64,000 bases of DNA, taken from positions 56,110 to 120,109 of the forward strand of contig JAKUCV010006791.1 of the NCBI GenBank assembly GCA_028386065.3. The letters run 5' to 3'. Shown here piece after piece: positions 24,362-36,214 of this stretch. Each line of letters begins with the position of its first letter. Position 1 is the first letter of the stretch. The notes below the pieces were generated by a model. The model had not been told where the DNA came from and did not search any database. It was given only the letters and a program-made list of their open reading frames with translations. The DNA is from Turnera subulata. Its lineage: Eukaryota; Streptophyta; Magnoliopsida; Malpighiales; Passifloraceae. The position numbers were made by a program, and so were the translations under genes.

Positions 24362-26181
24362 CTAGCACAGTTGCCTATTTTTTTTGGTTAATTTTCCGGT
24401 TAGAAGCTATTTTATGTCAATTTTATCATTGTTGTGTTGCCCCTCTAGTTTTATTTGCACGGATGTTGTACTTAAACTCTTAGAACACCAATTATTGTTG
24501 CTATTTATTCACCTGTTACATGGACATGCATGTTTATTTATTTTATTTTTGGTACATGGCATGAATGTTTATTTTTTTGGGTTACATTGAATTGTTTGGT
24601 AATTAAAAACAAATACACAAACTTTTACCTCCTAGTTGATTGATTCAGTGCAATTAATATGGGGCCCGATCCATTTACTTTTTCGATTTTTAAAAGAATT
24701 AGAAAATAAAATAAGGTGGGTAAAGAGAGATAATATTAAAAAATTCGAACACAGTGAGACCCACAATCCACGTGGCGCTCCACTGAGTGGGTTACCTACT
24801 ACCTACCAGGTAAGGTAAAAAGGACGGAAACTCTTCAAGGTAAAAAATTCGGCAAAAAATTTTTCAGGGCAGGGTTTGAGGAATTGACAAAGTTGAAGGA
24901 CACAAAAATATTTAACTCAATGAACATATAATGTAAATTAAACCACCATGCTAAACATGACATATATTTACTTTTGCAGACGAAATAATTTTACAGTAAA
25001 TTCTATTTATTTCTTTCTTTTGTTTCGGGATAAAAAGACAAAAAAAAATCACTTACCCAAAGGAAACATAAATCAATTAATATAGTCTATGTAGTAAAAA
25101 TATCAAATAATAAACTAAGAAAGGCATATAAAGAAAGATTTATTTACTCAATCTATCTCTTACTTAGTTATTTAATGATGAAATTATTTCTAATAACTAA
25201 AACAATAAATAAATGAGTCATAAAAATTCTAAAGCATCTAACAATTTAAAAACAGAAGAAAAATCTTACTATAATTAGTGTAGAGGGACAATAGTAGGGA
25301 AATCAAAAATATACTTGATCCATTTTCAAATCGCAGCCTCCTGTCTAAGGGATAGATTTGTATTTTTCCAGTGGAGTGTGTTGATTTTTTGTGGGCAACT
25401 CGGGAGTAGCTAGGTCAAGCATAAGAGAAAGGGAAATGATGTTTTTTCTAGGAGAAGGATGTGAGTTGTGAGGTTTTGAATTGGAGGGAAAGCATTAGCA
25501 CAAGGGAGTGTTACCTTTCGTCTGTGAGGTTTTGTACGTACCTTTTTCACTAAGATTAAAAAAATTAAACAAATTAAAACAATCCATCACATCACATCAT
25601 TTCACCTATGTCCTCTCCACCGTCACTATTTATTCTTCAATATTTTCTTCACACTATGGGATTGGATTTTTCAAAGAAGATGGAAGGATAAATAAAATAT
25701 ATAAAGTGGATAATCCTCGTCTCCTTTGTGTATTAATTAGGGATGTGGCATTGATTGGCTGGAAATCAACAAAGAGAGATGATAGATTTGGACACTGATG
25801 GGATGTGTTTTTCTTGTTCCGCACACATCCGCCTTAATGGCATGCCTATGTTTATGTTTACGAAGCTCCTCCGCACCTATATTTCTTTCCCCTCTCCTTG
25901 CTATAGTTAACAGAATTAGAACTGATTAAAATCAATCAATTATTCATGTCACTCTATTTTTTTGGACTTTTATGGGTGAGGTGCAGCACACAATCAGATA
26001 GCTTTCTTGAAACATTTGCCATGGCCAAATCAGGTATGATTGATTGTGCGTTTTTAGACATTTTTGTGAAATAAATATTTTGGAGTGCTTTATTACACCA
26101 ATAATAAATCTTAAATGAGATATTTGGTTATTTGTTTAGTTTGTTCGATATAAGGAAAATTTAATTAAATAATTAAATTAA
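24362..26181. other. Spacer between the two gene clusters
   Basis: No recognisable gene. Contains the second copy of the repeat at 11465-11640 (here about 25070-25235). The rest is AT-rich. Confidence 0.5.
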
Positions 26182-26460
26182 TTACCTCAGACTCGGAATT
26201 TGCTTCATATAGGCAGAGGCCAGAGACTTTTTTAAGGAGCTTGCCGCCGTCATCATAATACACAACATATAAAGTGTAGAGCCCATCCTCCTCGTCCCTG
26301 CTGTTGCCGATGTCTTAAAAAATAATGTCGCCGTAGTCATACTTACCTTCGAAGATGATCTAACCCTCGGGGCCTTCCTCGTCGTCATCTATCTTCTGAC
26401 GTTTTTTTAGGAGGAGGAGACTCCAAAACAATGGAAGCGGATGCGGAACTCACAGCTTCC
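26182..26460 (-). pseudogene. c1: exon 1 relic of the cystatin-like family
   Basis: In the family frame the minus strand reads KIDDDEEGPEG, a stop, IIFEGKYDYGDIIF, a stop, DEEDGLYTLYVVYYDDGGK, then a frame change before the intron donor (GAG|GTAATTAATT). No exon 2-4 follows at lower coordinates. It is a single-exon remnant of the family whose intact members are at 31221-32965 and 55232-56444. Confidence 0.75.
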
Positions 26461-26534
26461 ATGATAAATCAAATATCTTGCTCACCGGGAGAGAGAGGAT
26501 TCGTTGCGTGCGAAGACGTATTTTTTTAATTAGT

Positions 26535-26680
26535 TGGGGCAAAGCTTCAGGTACCAGACCAAACTGACTTGGTTTTGCTTAATTCAGGTCTTGGGTTCGA
26601 ATCCTCATGTATACCAGGTGTGCTATCCTAGTCGAATCTAGATTAATAAGGGTAAAGTTCTAGATAATGAATGGGGGAAA
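26535..26680 (+). repeat. SINE-like element with tRNA-type B box
   Basis: GGTTCGAATCC (26594-26604) is a consensus polymerase III B box, preceded about 55 bases upstream by an A-box-like TAGTTGGGGCAAAG. No complete tRNA cloverleaf can be folded around it by eye, so a tRNA-derived SINE is the better call. Confidence 0.45.
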
Positions 26681-27337
26681 AAATAGATTTCTTTTATTAG
26701 TGTTTTTTTTTTTTCCGTTTTTGTGGGTTTTCATTTCGTTCCTCCTGTTCTTTATTTATAACCTGATCTGGTCCAGTCTCAATAAAAACATAGTTTTATC
26801 TGGCCCTTCTTATTAAAATATTGGGGCGGCTCACTCATCCAAAAATTAAGGTAAGCAATCCCATGCATGGGTTGTACCAATACAAATCCCACACTGTACA
26901 GCGCAATATATGTGCCACATTGGCCAAACGTTTTTATATTTTAAAAAATCAATTATTTTATAAGATCATAATAATTAATTCTCGAGATCACCAGTGAGGG
27001 TGCGAACATCTCATCTTGGTAAGGAAGGACGGTGCCTTTACACACCATGCTAGGATGCTGGGCTTCAGACCAAGCCCAGCAAAAAAAATATCAGGATTAT
27101 GTCTCATAGTCTGCATGCTATCTTGAATGCAGATTTAATTTTGCAACGGAGGACCTGCTTTTGAGAATGGTTGAAACATGGAATGCATAACACAACACAA
27201 AATTGTTGAGTAAGAGAAAGGGAAAACAAGGAACCTAATGAATTTCTAATGCAAAATTTAGGCAGTCTAACCGTTGACAAACGAGTAGAAAAAAATATGC
27301 AACACCATTCAGACCTAATAACAGTCCCTAACTAACA

Positions 27338-27440
27338 ACCTGGTGGTGGGAATACATAAAAAATATGCAAGTGAAGCATATTTTCTTTCTTGAAAGGTAC
27401 CATTTTATCAACTTCCTCAACAAACAGTGGTTAGCTAGCA
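27338..27440 (+). pseudogene. EH last-exon relic, tail-to-tail with c2
   Basis: Matches EH-B exon 5 (GTGG.AATACATAAA.A.TATGCAAG.GAAGCAT, then ATCAACTTCCTCAACAAACA). Most of the exon is lost. Its direction, facing the 3' end of c2, is the same as in other copies of the cystatin-like unit. Confidence 0.65.
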
Positions 27441-27554
27441 CCATTGCCTAGCTAGTTGTTAGTAATAAAGAGAAGAAGCTATAAACTATAAATCATATTG
27501 GAGAATAAGAAGCGTAATTACAGTATTCCTACTCAATACTCTACACCAAGTGCT

Positions 27555-28480
27555 TCACCGACCCATCCTGGTCCATTTCGCACCTGCAAGAAAGAGAGGA
27601 AGCTATATAAACTATAAACCATGGAGACCAAAAAAGGAAAACTACGAAATTATCAGTATCCACGGAAAAAAACTCAGAAGTTTCAACTGACCTAGAGATT
27701 TGTACAATGGCCTGAAAATAAGAACCTTCATATAGCCCCGAATCCCAGAGTGAACCTTAACCTGGAAAGTGAAATTCTTCCCTAAAGTAACATGTTTAGC
27801 CACAAAAGTTATGTAGTATATTCGGCCAGCACAAGGCAAGAAGTTGGCTTTCTTAACTGTCACTAATCCCGCTTGACCTGCACCACCAAAAAATTTACAC
27901 AAAAAAAAAAAATCAATGTCAGTAAGAGGAAGAAACAAAGAATAACAGTAAGAATTTTTGTTTCAAAAAAGAAAGGCAATTAAAATATAATACCGGGTCT
28001 GCATTGTTTTGGGCAATAGCGTAGTCCAAGCACTTCATAATCTTCTGGCAATCTAACTCATGAAGTTGCAGGTCCAGCGGTCTGATTGAGCCAATAAAGG
28101 CATCGGGAGAATCGTCAATTTCAAAACCCTAAATACATAAATACACGTAGGTCATACATATAATAATATATAATTTCTTCAACAAATTGACAAAAACCAA
28201 AATATGTAATGTAATAGATATTGTATGGAGGAGAAATTAAACAACAGACAAAACGCATATCAAACATGGCAAATGTTAAGAGATATTAGATTAGCATAAA
28301 AAACATAATTCAAAGAAAAACGAGAAGGGAATTGTAAGGAAAATTTAATTAAATAATTAAAATTAATTACCTCAGACTCGGCAATTTGCTTCATATAGGC
28401 GCAGACCTTTTCACGGGTCTTGGCGCCCTTATCATAATATATGACATATAAATTGTAGAGCCCATGCTCCTCCTCCAGGG
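27555..28480 (-). pseudogene. c2: cystatin-like gene, 5'-truncated and frameshifted
   Basis: Exons on the minus strand: partial exon 1 (about 28480-28371; GLYNLYVIYYDKGAKTREKV), exon 2 (28128-27994; DDSPDAFIGSIRPLDLQLHE), exon 3 (27877-27692) and exon 4 (27583-27555; AKWTRMGR then TGA). Exon 3 has lost 7 bases right after its first codons (VK.. then LVTVKKANF), which throws the frame. The front of exon 1 is missing because the copy ends at the centre of the c2/c3 palindrome. Confidence 0.85.
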
Positions 28481-28482
28481 CA

Positions 28483-29924
28483 ATGACTCAACCCAAGATA
28501 GATGGCGACGAGGAAGGCCCCGAGGGTTACAGCGTCTTCGAAGGTAAGTACGACTACGGCAAAAGTATTTTCTCGGACTTGGACCTCGTGGACGAGGAGG
28601 ATGGGCTCTACATTTTATATGTCAGGTATTATGATGACGGCGACAAGCCCCGTGAAGAAATCTCGGCCTATATGAATCAAATTGCCGAGTCTGAGGTAAT
28701 TAATTTAATTACTTAATTAAATTTTCCATACAATTCCATCGACGTGTTCTTTTGTTTATTTTATATCTCTTACAAATTGCCAAGAAATTATTACTATTAT
28801 ATATATATATGAAATAAATTTTACTCTATGTATGACCTACGTGTATTCATGTATTTAGGGTTTTGAAGTCGACGATTCTCCCGATGCCTTTATTGGCTCA
28901 ATCATACCCCTGGACCTGCAACTTCATGAGTTAGATTGCCAGAAGATTATGAAGTGCTTGGACTACGCTATTGCCCAAAACAATGCAGACCCGGTATTAT
29001 ATTTTAATTTCCTTTCTTTTTTGAAACAAAAATTCTTACTGTTATTTTTTTTGATGCTAACGATGATCTTTATTTATGTACACGTACTAAGATTACAGAA
29101 AAAGTCTCAAAAATGATATAGTTTACATGCACATAATATAGCTTACAGATAGCTATATAATGTCATGACTACCAAAAAGGACTACCACGCAATTAGAATA
29201 ATAATGAGCAGAGAGATTACAGTTCACCAAATTACAATGGAAATTCAAGACTGTTGAAAACCTTACGAGCTCCACACCAGTTCTTGAAGAATTCTGCATT
29301 TGAGATCACAAAGGAAGCGTTGAAGGGGAAATTGGGATGTATGGCTTTGACCCAAGCAGTTGCATGTATCAGAATTATATCAACCAATCTGAATTTTTTA
29401 CTGTTATTCTTTGTTTCTTCCTCTTACTGACATTGATTTTTGTTTTTTGTAAATTTTTTTGGTGGTGCAGGTCAAGCCGAAACAGGGATTAGTGACAGTT
29501 AAGAAAGCTAACTTCTCGCCTTGTGGTGGCTGAATATACTACATAACTTTTGTGGCTAAACATGTTACTTTAGGGAAGAATTTCACTTTCCAGGCTAAGG
29601 TTCACTCTGGGATTCGGGGGTATATGAAGGTTCTTACTTTCAGGCCATCGTACAAGTCGCCAGGTCAATTGAAACTTCTAAGTTTTTTCTACGCATACCC
29701 ATAATTTCGTAGTTGGCAATTTTAAAATATTCTTCTGTGTTGCCCACGTTCCGCATTTAGATTAGATCATCAAGAAGTTTGGGTTCAATGTTGTGGGAGA
29801 GGAGGGTAGGATTATCAGAAGTGGCAGGGGAAACGTCATTGGTACCATTGGTCTCCATGGTTTATAGTTTATATAGCTTCTTCTCTTTTCTTCAGGTGTG
29901 AAATGGACCAGGAAGGGTCGGTGA
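28483..29924 (+). pseudogene. c3: cystatin-like gene with premature stop and LINE in intron 2
   Basis: Exon 1 28483-28695 (starts at a fortuitous ATG; KIDGDEEGPEGYSVFEGKYD), exon 2 28859-28993 (GFEVDDSPDAFIGSIIPLDL), exon 3 29471-29663 and exon 4 29896-29924 (VKWTRKGR, TGA). Exon 3 has TGA at 29531-29533 where relatives have AGA (Arg before IYYITF). The normal N-terminus is replaced at the palindrome centre. Intron 2 carries a LINE fragment at 29047-29397. The remaining splice sites are intact. Confidence 0.85.
29036..29408 (-). mobile_element. 5'-truncated LINE tail in intron 2 of c3
   Basis: The 351-bp insert (29047-29397) begins with a T run (poly(A) on the minus strand) and GATGCTAACGATGATC, like the 3' end of the nested LINE at 41453. 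On the minus strand it encodes AIHPNFPFNASFVISNAEFF, matching the last residues of the nested LINE (VLQPDFPFSMSSVLSTANTI). It is flanked by a perfect 11-bp duplication TTACTGTTATT (29036-29046 and 29398-29408). Confidence 0.85.
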
Positions 29925-30049
29925 AGCACTTGGTGTGGAGTATTTAGAAGGAATATTAATACTGGAATTATGCTTCTTGGTCTCCATGGTTTTTTGTTTA
30001 TAGCTTCTTCTCTTTATTAACAACTAGGCAACGGTGCTAGCTAATCAGT

Positions 30050-30260
30050 GTTTGTTGAGGAAGTTGGTAAGGAGACTCATTAACTTGCTCTTGAATTTTT
30101 TCCATGCATAAAATAAATGGTACCTTTCAAGAAAGATATATACTTCCCTTGCATATTTTTTATGTATTCCCAACATGCCCGGGGTTGAGCTGTGACCTTT
30201 AGATCCGTTATTCCACAGTTGATTCCAAAACTCTTGCTTCCACCGAAAAATTGAGCCAAC
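30050..30260 (-). pseudogene. EH last-exon relic, tail-to-tail with c3
   Basis: The minus strand reads GINCGITDLKVTAQ, then EYIKNMQGKY, FLKGTIYFMHGK, aligning with EH-B exon 5 (GIDCGITDPKVTA..., EYIKSMQGKH, FLDEGNHFMHEK). About 50 bases, including the acid Asp, are missing and the catalytic His position is changed. It mirrors the relic at 27338 across the c2/c3 palindrome. Confidence 0.75.
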
Positions 30261-30713
30261 ATGTTCATTTATGCTCTCAGGACTAATTCTATACTTGTGG
30301 AACATATACGAAAATGTTCAAGACATGAGTCAAAGTTAGAGAAATTTATTTCCAAACGGTAAATTTTTAGAGTTCTTGAAACTTTAAATAAAAGAAAATT
30401 AAACTATTAATTTTAAAAATATTAAGTTAATAAAAATGTTATATGATTTATAATTGACTGAACTTTTCTGTTTGAATTAAAAATAATATTTGAGTCTTGC
30501 CCCTGAGAACACTCAAATATCAAAATAACACAACTGACACAACTGAATACTTTTTAGATGACAACTTTACAATACAAAAACCAATTAATGAAGCATAACA
30601 CACTAGTGATCTATACCAAATTTTCTTTGTCGGGAAAGAACAACGTTTTTATGTGGGAAAAAAACCTAACTCAAATTTATATTTGGTTAATAATAAGGGG
30701 AAGTTTTGTAACT

Positions 30714-30830
30714 AGTGTGGGGTTGGTCCAAGTGATAAGCAATTTGGTTCCATTAAGTGAGGTCTCGGATTGAGTTTTCATGTATACAGAAAATTTCCAT
30801 TGGGAGACTCACCCGCCATCATTTTGTCAA
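30714..30830 (+). repeat. SINE-like element
   Basis: A-box-like TGGTCCAAGTGA (30724-30735) is followed about 25 bases later by a degenerate B box (GGTCTCGGATTGAGT). The distal part matches 4372-4425 in reverse complement. Likely a tRNA-derived SINE, old. Confidence 0.45.
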
Positions 30831-31220
30831 ATCCAGACCGGCCTGGTCGGTTGAACCGGGGTAACCGTGACTTGGAGACAACTCCGGGTTTATTGACCCA
30901 TTCCCGGTTTTTTCTGGGTTAAAAGTAAAAAATTTCAAAATTTGATCATGGTCAGACCATGATCAGACCTTTGGTTAGAATTTTTGCTACAAAATATAGT
31001 CATTTGAAAAATAATATGAAAATGGTCATAATTAATTTTTATATATGTTTAGCCAACTTGGATATAAACCCATAAAACATTAAAACCCTATCAAACTAAA
31101 CCCATCAAAAAAGAAACCAATATATAGTATAAGGAATCCGTTTTCGCCTGGAGTGAAACCGCAGCCGCATACGACGTCGAATCCTCTTACTCCCTAGCGA
31201 TAACTTCCGCTTCCGCTTCC

Positions 31221-32965
31221 ATGGATTTGCAGTCTCCTCTACCTGCAAAACGTCATAAGACAGATGAGGAGGAGGTGAAGGAGGAAGGCCCCGAGGGTTA
31301 CATATGCTTCGAAGGTAAGTACGACTACGGCGACAGTATTTTCCCACCTGACGACGACGAGGAAGACGCGCTGTACAGTACCAAAGTCATGTTCTATCTT
31401 CAGGACGACACGACCGATGAAAAGATCGACGCCTATTTGAAGAAAATTGCCGACTCTGAGGTAAATTTTGTTTTTTTTTTTTTAAATTATGATGCTTTCT
31501 TTATTCCTATCTCTTCACATACTTGATAAAATTTATGTTGTTGGTTGAAGCAATTATATATACACGAAACTAATGTGTATTTATGTGATTAGGGTTTCGA
31601 TCTCGACGATTCTCCCGATGCCTTTTATGGCTCAATCCAACCCCTGGACCTGGAACGTTATGAGGATGAGTACGACTACATTAGGGAGTGCCTGGATGTA
31701 GCTATTGACAAAAACAATGCAGACTCGGTATATATGTATTTCTTCCTTCTTCTTTTTTTCTGTCTTCTTCATTTTATTCTTGTTTGGTTCTTTCGCTTAC
31801 TCGCATTGAAATTTTTATTTTTTTTGGCGCTGCAGGACAAGCCGAAACTGGAATTCGTGAGTCTTAAGAAAGTCAACTATTCAGGTTGCTTTGGTATTAT
31901 GTACTATATTACTTTTGTGGCAGAACATGTTCTTTCCGGTAAGAATTTCACCTTCCAGGCTAAGTTGCTCGGTCGGCTAGGAGACCGGGATATTCAAGTT
32001 CTTACATTCAGGCCATTGTATAAGTCTACAGGTCAGGACAAACATCTAACTTTTTTGGATGCATAGTAACATCTTTATAATTGCCCTTTTTGTTCTTTTA
32101 TTTATGGTTAGAGGCATTTTTTTATTCAAATTTTGTTAGGATTAAACCTTAAAGGAGGGGAGGGTAGGATTATTGGAAATGACAGGGAGGACGGAGGGTG
32201 GGGGAGAGAAGATGGCTCCTATTTTGTTGTTGTAATAATTTGGTCAGATACGTACGTAGGAATCATGTGAACAAAGGTTTGGGATAATTTTTTTTTTTGA
32301 TGATAAAGGTTTGGAATAATTAAGGTCTTTATTCTTTTGTATTTGCAACATTGAGGTTATAATAGGGTGGGGGAGATAAGATGGCTTCGATTTTGTTGTT
32401 GTAATAATTTGATCAGACAGGGAGGAATCATGTGAATAAGGTTTGGACTAATTAAGGCCTTTAATTATCCTTTAGTATTTGCGAGGTTTTCTTATACCCA
32501 CCCAGGTTATGGCTTTGGAAAGACGGAAAAGAGAGGGTTTGCCTAGGTTTTTCTTTTCGGATGCTTCGAATCTTTGAAATTTCAGGAGGTGTGAGTGATG
32601 TTGATTTTCAGAGTCATTTTATAGAGTGGGAAAAGCGGAGGGGGACGATTTTTGGGAATTGTGGTGCAAAGATGGACTGATGTTTGGATTTGGAAGGCTT
32701 GGGGTTTTGAGAGGAGAGTTTGAAGACATAGGTTGGATAGATTTATATTGTTTGAGTTTGAAAATGTGCCGGTTGATGTCACTGGGGCATGCAAAAGAGG
32801 GGGTGGGATTTGGGAAATATTCCTTAGTGGACTGTAATTGCTCTCTCTTAATTATTGTCTCTTTGTTGTTTATGTGATTTCTTGGTCCAGGGTTTATCGT
32901 TTATATCTTCTCTCTCTTTTGCAGGTGTGAAATGGACCCGAAAGGATCGACGAGTGGAGTATTGA
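31221..32965 (+). CDS. c4: intact cystatin-like (UPF0725/DUF626-type?) protein
   Basis: Exons 31221-31460, 31593-31727, 31836-32031 and 32925-32965 join in frame to 203 residues, with GT..AG introns. Exon 1 is acidic (KRHKTDEEEVKEEGPEGYIC, FEGKYDYGDSIF), exon 2 has DDSPDAFYGSIQPLDLE, exon 3 has the cystatin-like strand pair YYITFVAEHV and NFTFQAKLLG followed by VLTFRPLYKS, and exon 4 is GVKWTRKDRRVEY. The TFQAK segment sits where cystatins carry QVVAG, so a protease-inhibitor-like or UPF0725 fold is possible; no function is known to me. No signal peptide is visible. The start is supported by in-frame homologous starts in other copies. A Copia element begins 104 bp downstream, possibly in its 3' UTR. 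This is one of only two intact copies. Confidence 0.85.
32032..32924 (+). repeat. Intron 3 of c4, a recurrent repeat of the array
   Basis: This unusually long intron has diverged counterparts, in reverse, in intron 3 of c7 (53503-54107) and c9 (61262-62037), and as free-standing blocks at about 59160-59650 and 60437-61195. Landmarks are GGAGGTGTGAGTGATGTTGA.. and TGCAAAGATGGACTGATGTT. Short frames inside it are not genes. Confidence 0.6.
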
Positions 32966-34883
32966 GTAGGAATGCTAGACTTACAACTTCTTTAGGTTGG
33001 ATAACGACTCTTGACTTAGAACTGGACTTGGGGAATGACTCTTAAATTCATATGTTAGAAGATGGGTAGTGTTAGTGTAATATGCCCAAAAGCCAATCAA
33101 TGGATAATTGCTTGTAGTCATGTATACACATTAAGGTTATTCCAATAAATATCGTTTATGAGATAAATGCTTGCACATATTTATAACCCTAGAATATTTT
33201 ATATTCTTAAATGTCCCTAGTCGATTATTATTATGGATGGGTTGTAATAATAAATTAAGACTAGCATATGTTGAGAATTTATATGTGATATGAATTCTAC
33301 ATACGGGTACAAGTTAGAGAACTTGTGGACTGGACCGACCCATATAAGAACGCTACATGGAACGTTATATGTTTGTCGATAGCGGTTCTTATATGTATTG
33401 TCCTGAGACCTGAGATCATCAAGGTTCCCAACATATGAGTCGTATACTTTGATATTACTCTTGGCTATTTCGTAAATGAGTATACCTTAGTGAAATCATT
33501 GGGTATATGATAAATGTGTAGTGGGTTTTGTATGATCCAGAGGGGATTCGACCAACCCATATAACGGGTATATTATCGGATGGTTTCTTGATAGAGTTGA
33601 ACCGTAAATGCATGGCCATGCTCGGATTATGATATGGTGATATCATAGGTATCCGTTTTACGCGGTTAACTCGAGGATCAAGAAACCGAGATTGAACATA
33701 TGCGAGATTGACATATTCCATGTCTCGTATTTAATCTTGATAATGGGACGAAGGGACGATGACATGTTTGCGAGGCATATGAATCAGTACTGATCTTGTC
33801 GTTCGGGTAGCAATGATGTGTTGCTAGACGCCGCTCTTTGCTTATAATTGTAAATGTGTTTACAATTATTGTCGGACGTTACAAGTGCCTACAGGGTCAC
33901 ACACTTAGAGCCGTTGATTCGAGCTGGTGGTTGAACCGTGGTTGAACCAGGTATTTGAGCTTGTGGTTGGACCGTGGTTGGACCAGGGTCGTTTTGGGCT
34001 GGTTTGGTTCACTAAATGTCTGACTTATTGAACCATAATTAGTGCCATGTGATGTGTAATCCCATCAAGAGTTAGTGGAGACATAATTAGCTAAAAGCTA
34101 ATCATGTTGGCCACTTTGTCCCTTGCTTTTGTGAGTGGGATTAGACTAAGCATAATCTGATTATGCTTTGGTCTTCTTCATTTAGAGTCTGAAAATTTTC
34201 AGGGGATTGAGCCTTGAGAGTGTCTTGAGAGCTCTTGTGAGTTTCAGACCATACACACCTTCATGAGAAAGAAGAAAATACCACAAACTCTAGCTTCCGA
34301 AACCTGCTGCTAGCACATCAGTTCGGGGGTGCTCGGGTTGGTAATCGTGTGACGATTCCAACTAGTTATCACGGTTCGTGTGGATACCGTAGAGGGGCGG
34401 GATTGCTGTCCAGCTCTTGCTGATTCGGATCATCAGTTGAGTGAAAGACCTCAACCGAACCAGGTATGTTTTTCTATAACTCGGTTTACTCTGTTTCACA
34501 TGGATCCTCCATGAGTACCGGGATTTCCGCTGCGCATTTAGTTGCATTTGATTGTCAAATTGCATGTCCCGGTTACTTACAGTGGTAGCGGGGCCTCTTG
34601 TGAAACGCTAAACCGAATTATGTGTTCATATGTCATACGTGATATAGTACGAACATGCTAGTATATGTGATATGCTGGAATTCATTTTGTATATGTGATA
34701 TGCTAAATGATTTTTGTACATGTTGATGTTGTGTTTTTGTTAAAAATGTTTTGACAACAAGCACTTGATTGGTATGAGATATCAATCAAGATGTTCATGG
34801 CAGTAAGTCGAAGAGTTCGACTAAGAAAAATCGAGTGTCGGTTTGTGTATAGAACGATTGTCGTTCTAGTACAGCTAGGCCAT

Positions 34884-35644
34884 AACATCGATGTTGGTGA
34901 GACCTACATCAATGTTAGCATGAAGTTTAGCCTTGGCCGAACCTTCACAACATCGATCTTGTGTGACAAACATCAATGTTCTGATGAAGTTTAGCCTCGG
35001 CCGAATGTTCATAACATCGATGTTGTGTGACCAACATCGATGTTCTCATGCAAAACACTCAACAACATCGATGTTAAGAGTTACAACATCGATGTTATTT
35101 GAGCTCGGCCAAATTTGTTTGAAGCTCCAGAACTCTCATAACATCGATATTCAAGATTCCAACATCGATGTTCTTGAGTTCCAGAAGTTCAAACATCGAT
35201 ATTTAAGTGTTAACATCGATGTTCTATGCATTTGCCAACCTCAAACATCGATGTTTGATCGTAAACATCGATGTTCTGAGGCTCGGCAACCTCAAACATC
35301 GATGTTTGATTGTCATCATCGATCAGCAACCTCCAACATCAATGTTTGATTCTCAACATCGATGTTCTGTGGATTCGGAAACTTCAAACATCGATGTTTA
35401 AGGGTTAAACATCGATGTTCTGGAATCCAGTGACTTCAACAGCAAATTCGAGGTAGAAGGAGGCCGAATTGGTGTCTGGCTTGAACAGCAAAGTTGTAGA
35501 ACTACTTTTTAGCTTTCTAGGGACACCAAGATTGCACCGAATCGAGCTCTACAGCTCTAGATATGGCCGAAATACTGAGTGCTGCCAAGTAGTTAGGAGA
35601 ATCAGATTCTCAAAACATCGATGTTCAAGTTAGACATCGATGTT
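34884..35644. repeat. Array of the 12-bp palindrome AACATCGATGTT in the Copia leader
   Basis: I count 14 exact copies (starts 34884, 35013, 35033, 35064, 35085, 35161, 35212, 35244, 35264, 35295, 35355, 35387, 35408, 35614) and about nine one- or two-base variants (for example 34905, 34949, 34969, 35140, 35192, 35335, 35633). They come in pairs with starts 20-21 bp apart, and pairs often recur every 51-52 bp (35140, 35192, 35244, 35295; 35335, 35387). Some extend to AAACATCGATGTTT. Each 12-mer is its own reverse complement. The open frames across it are repeat artefacts. Confidence 0.9.
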
Positions 35645-36214
35645 CACTTGTAATTTTGGTTTCCAAATTTACAAACATCAATATACATTCATCAAGAACA
35701 TGCATGTAATGTATTGGAATAGTATGTTGATGAAAATATTAAGTTCTTCTTGTGTTGCCTTCCATGATAAGCACTCATCAAGGTTAAGATCAACAATTGG
35801 TAGTTTTTGCCAAAGCAAGGTGCCAATGTTTATCCTAGCAAGGTGCGATTGGATAACTGTAATATCTGAATTGCTTATTGTGGGTTTGAACTTAACTAGG
35901 TCATCTTAATAGGATTAAGAACTTAGAGGCAAGGAGTTAAGTAATGTCTATGAGATAGACAAGAACAAGTGTTGTTCACTCAATTATCCAAGAGTTACAT
36001 GAGATGTAATTGACAAGAGTTGTCTACCTAAATAGCTATGAAGTAAGCGATCAGCCAAAGCTGACTTATCTAGTAGTGAAATGTGGATCTTGGCCTACTT
36101 ATATGATTGTCTTGGTTTATATAGTAGGAGTATCATTTTAATAGAATTCCTTGTTAAATGATTTTGTATGCATGACTCTTATTTGTGTGAGTTGATCATT
36201 GTTGTAGAATTTCC

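Noticed and set aside
26580..26610. tRNA gene
   Set aside because: A B box is present but no acceptor stem or anticodon arm can be formed; SINE-like element is a better explanation.
32626..32877. Open frame within intron 3 of c4 (also 60695-60483 and 53749-53462, minus)
   Set aside because: It lies inside a GT..AG intron, and the copies differ by indels that break the frame.
34791..35401. Open frames rich in NIDV and HRCS/TSMF repeats
   Set aside because: They are translations of the AACATCGATGTT array and have no other support.
34884..35644. CRISPR array
   Set aside because: Plant nuclear DNA, repeats of 12 bp, spacers of 8-40 bp that themselves partly repeat, no cas genes. It is a palindrome array in a retrotransposon leader.
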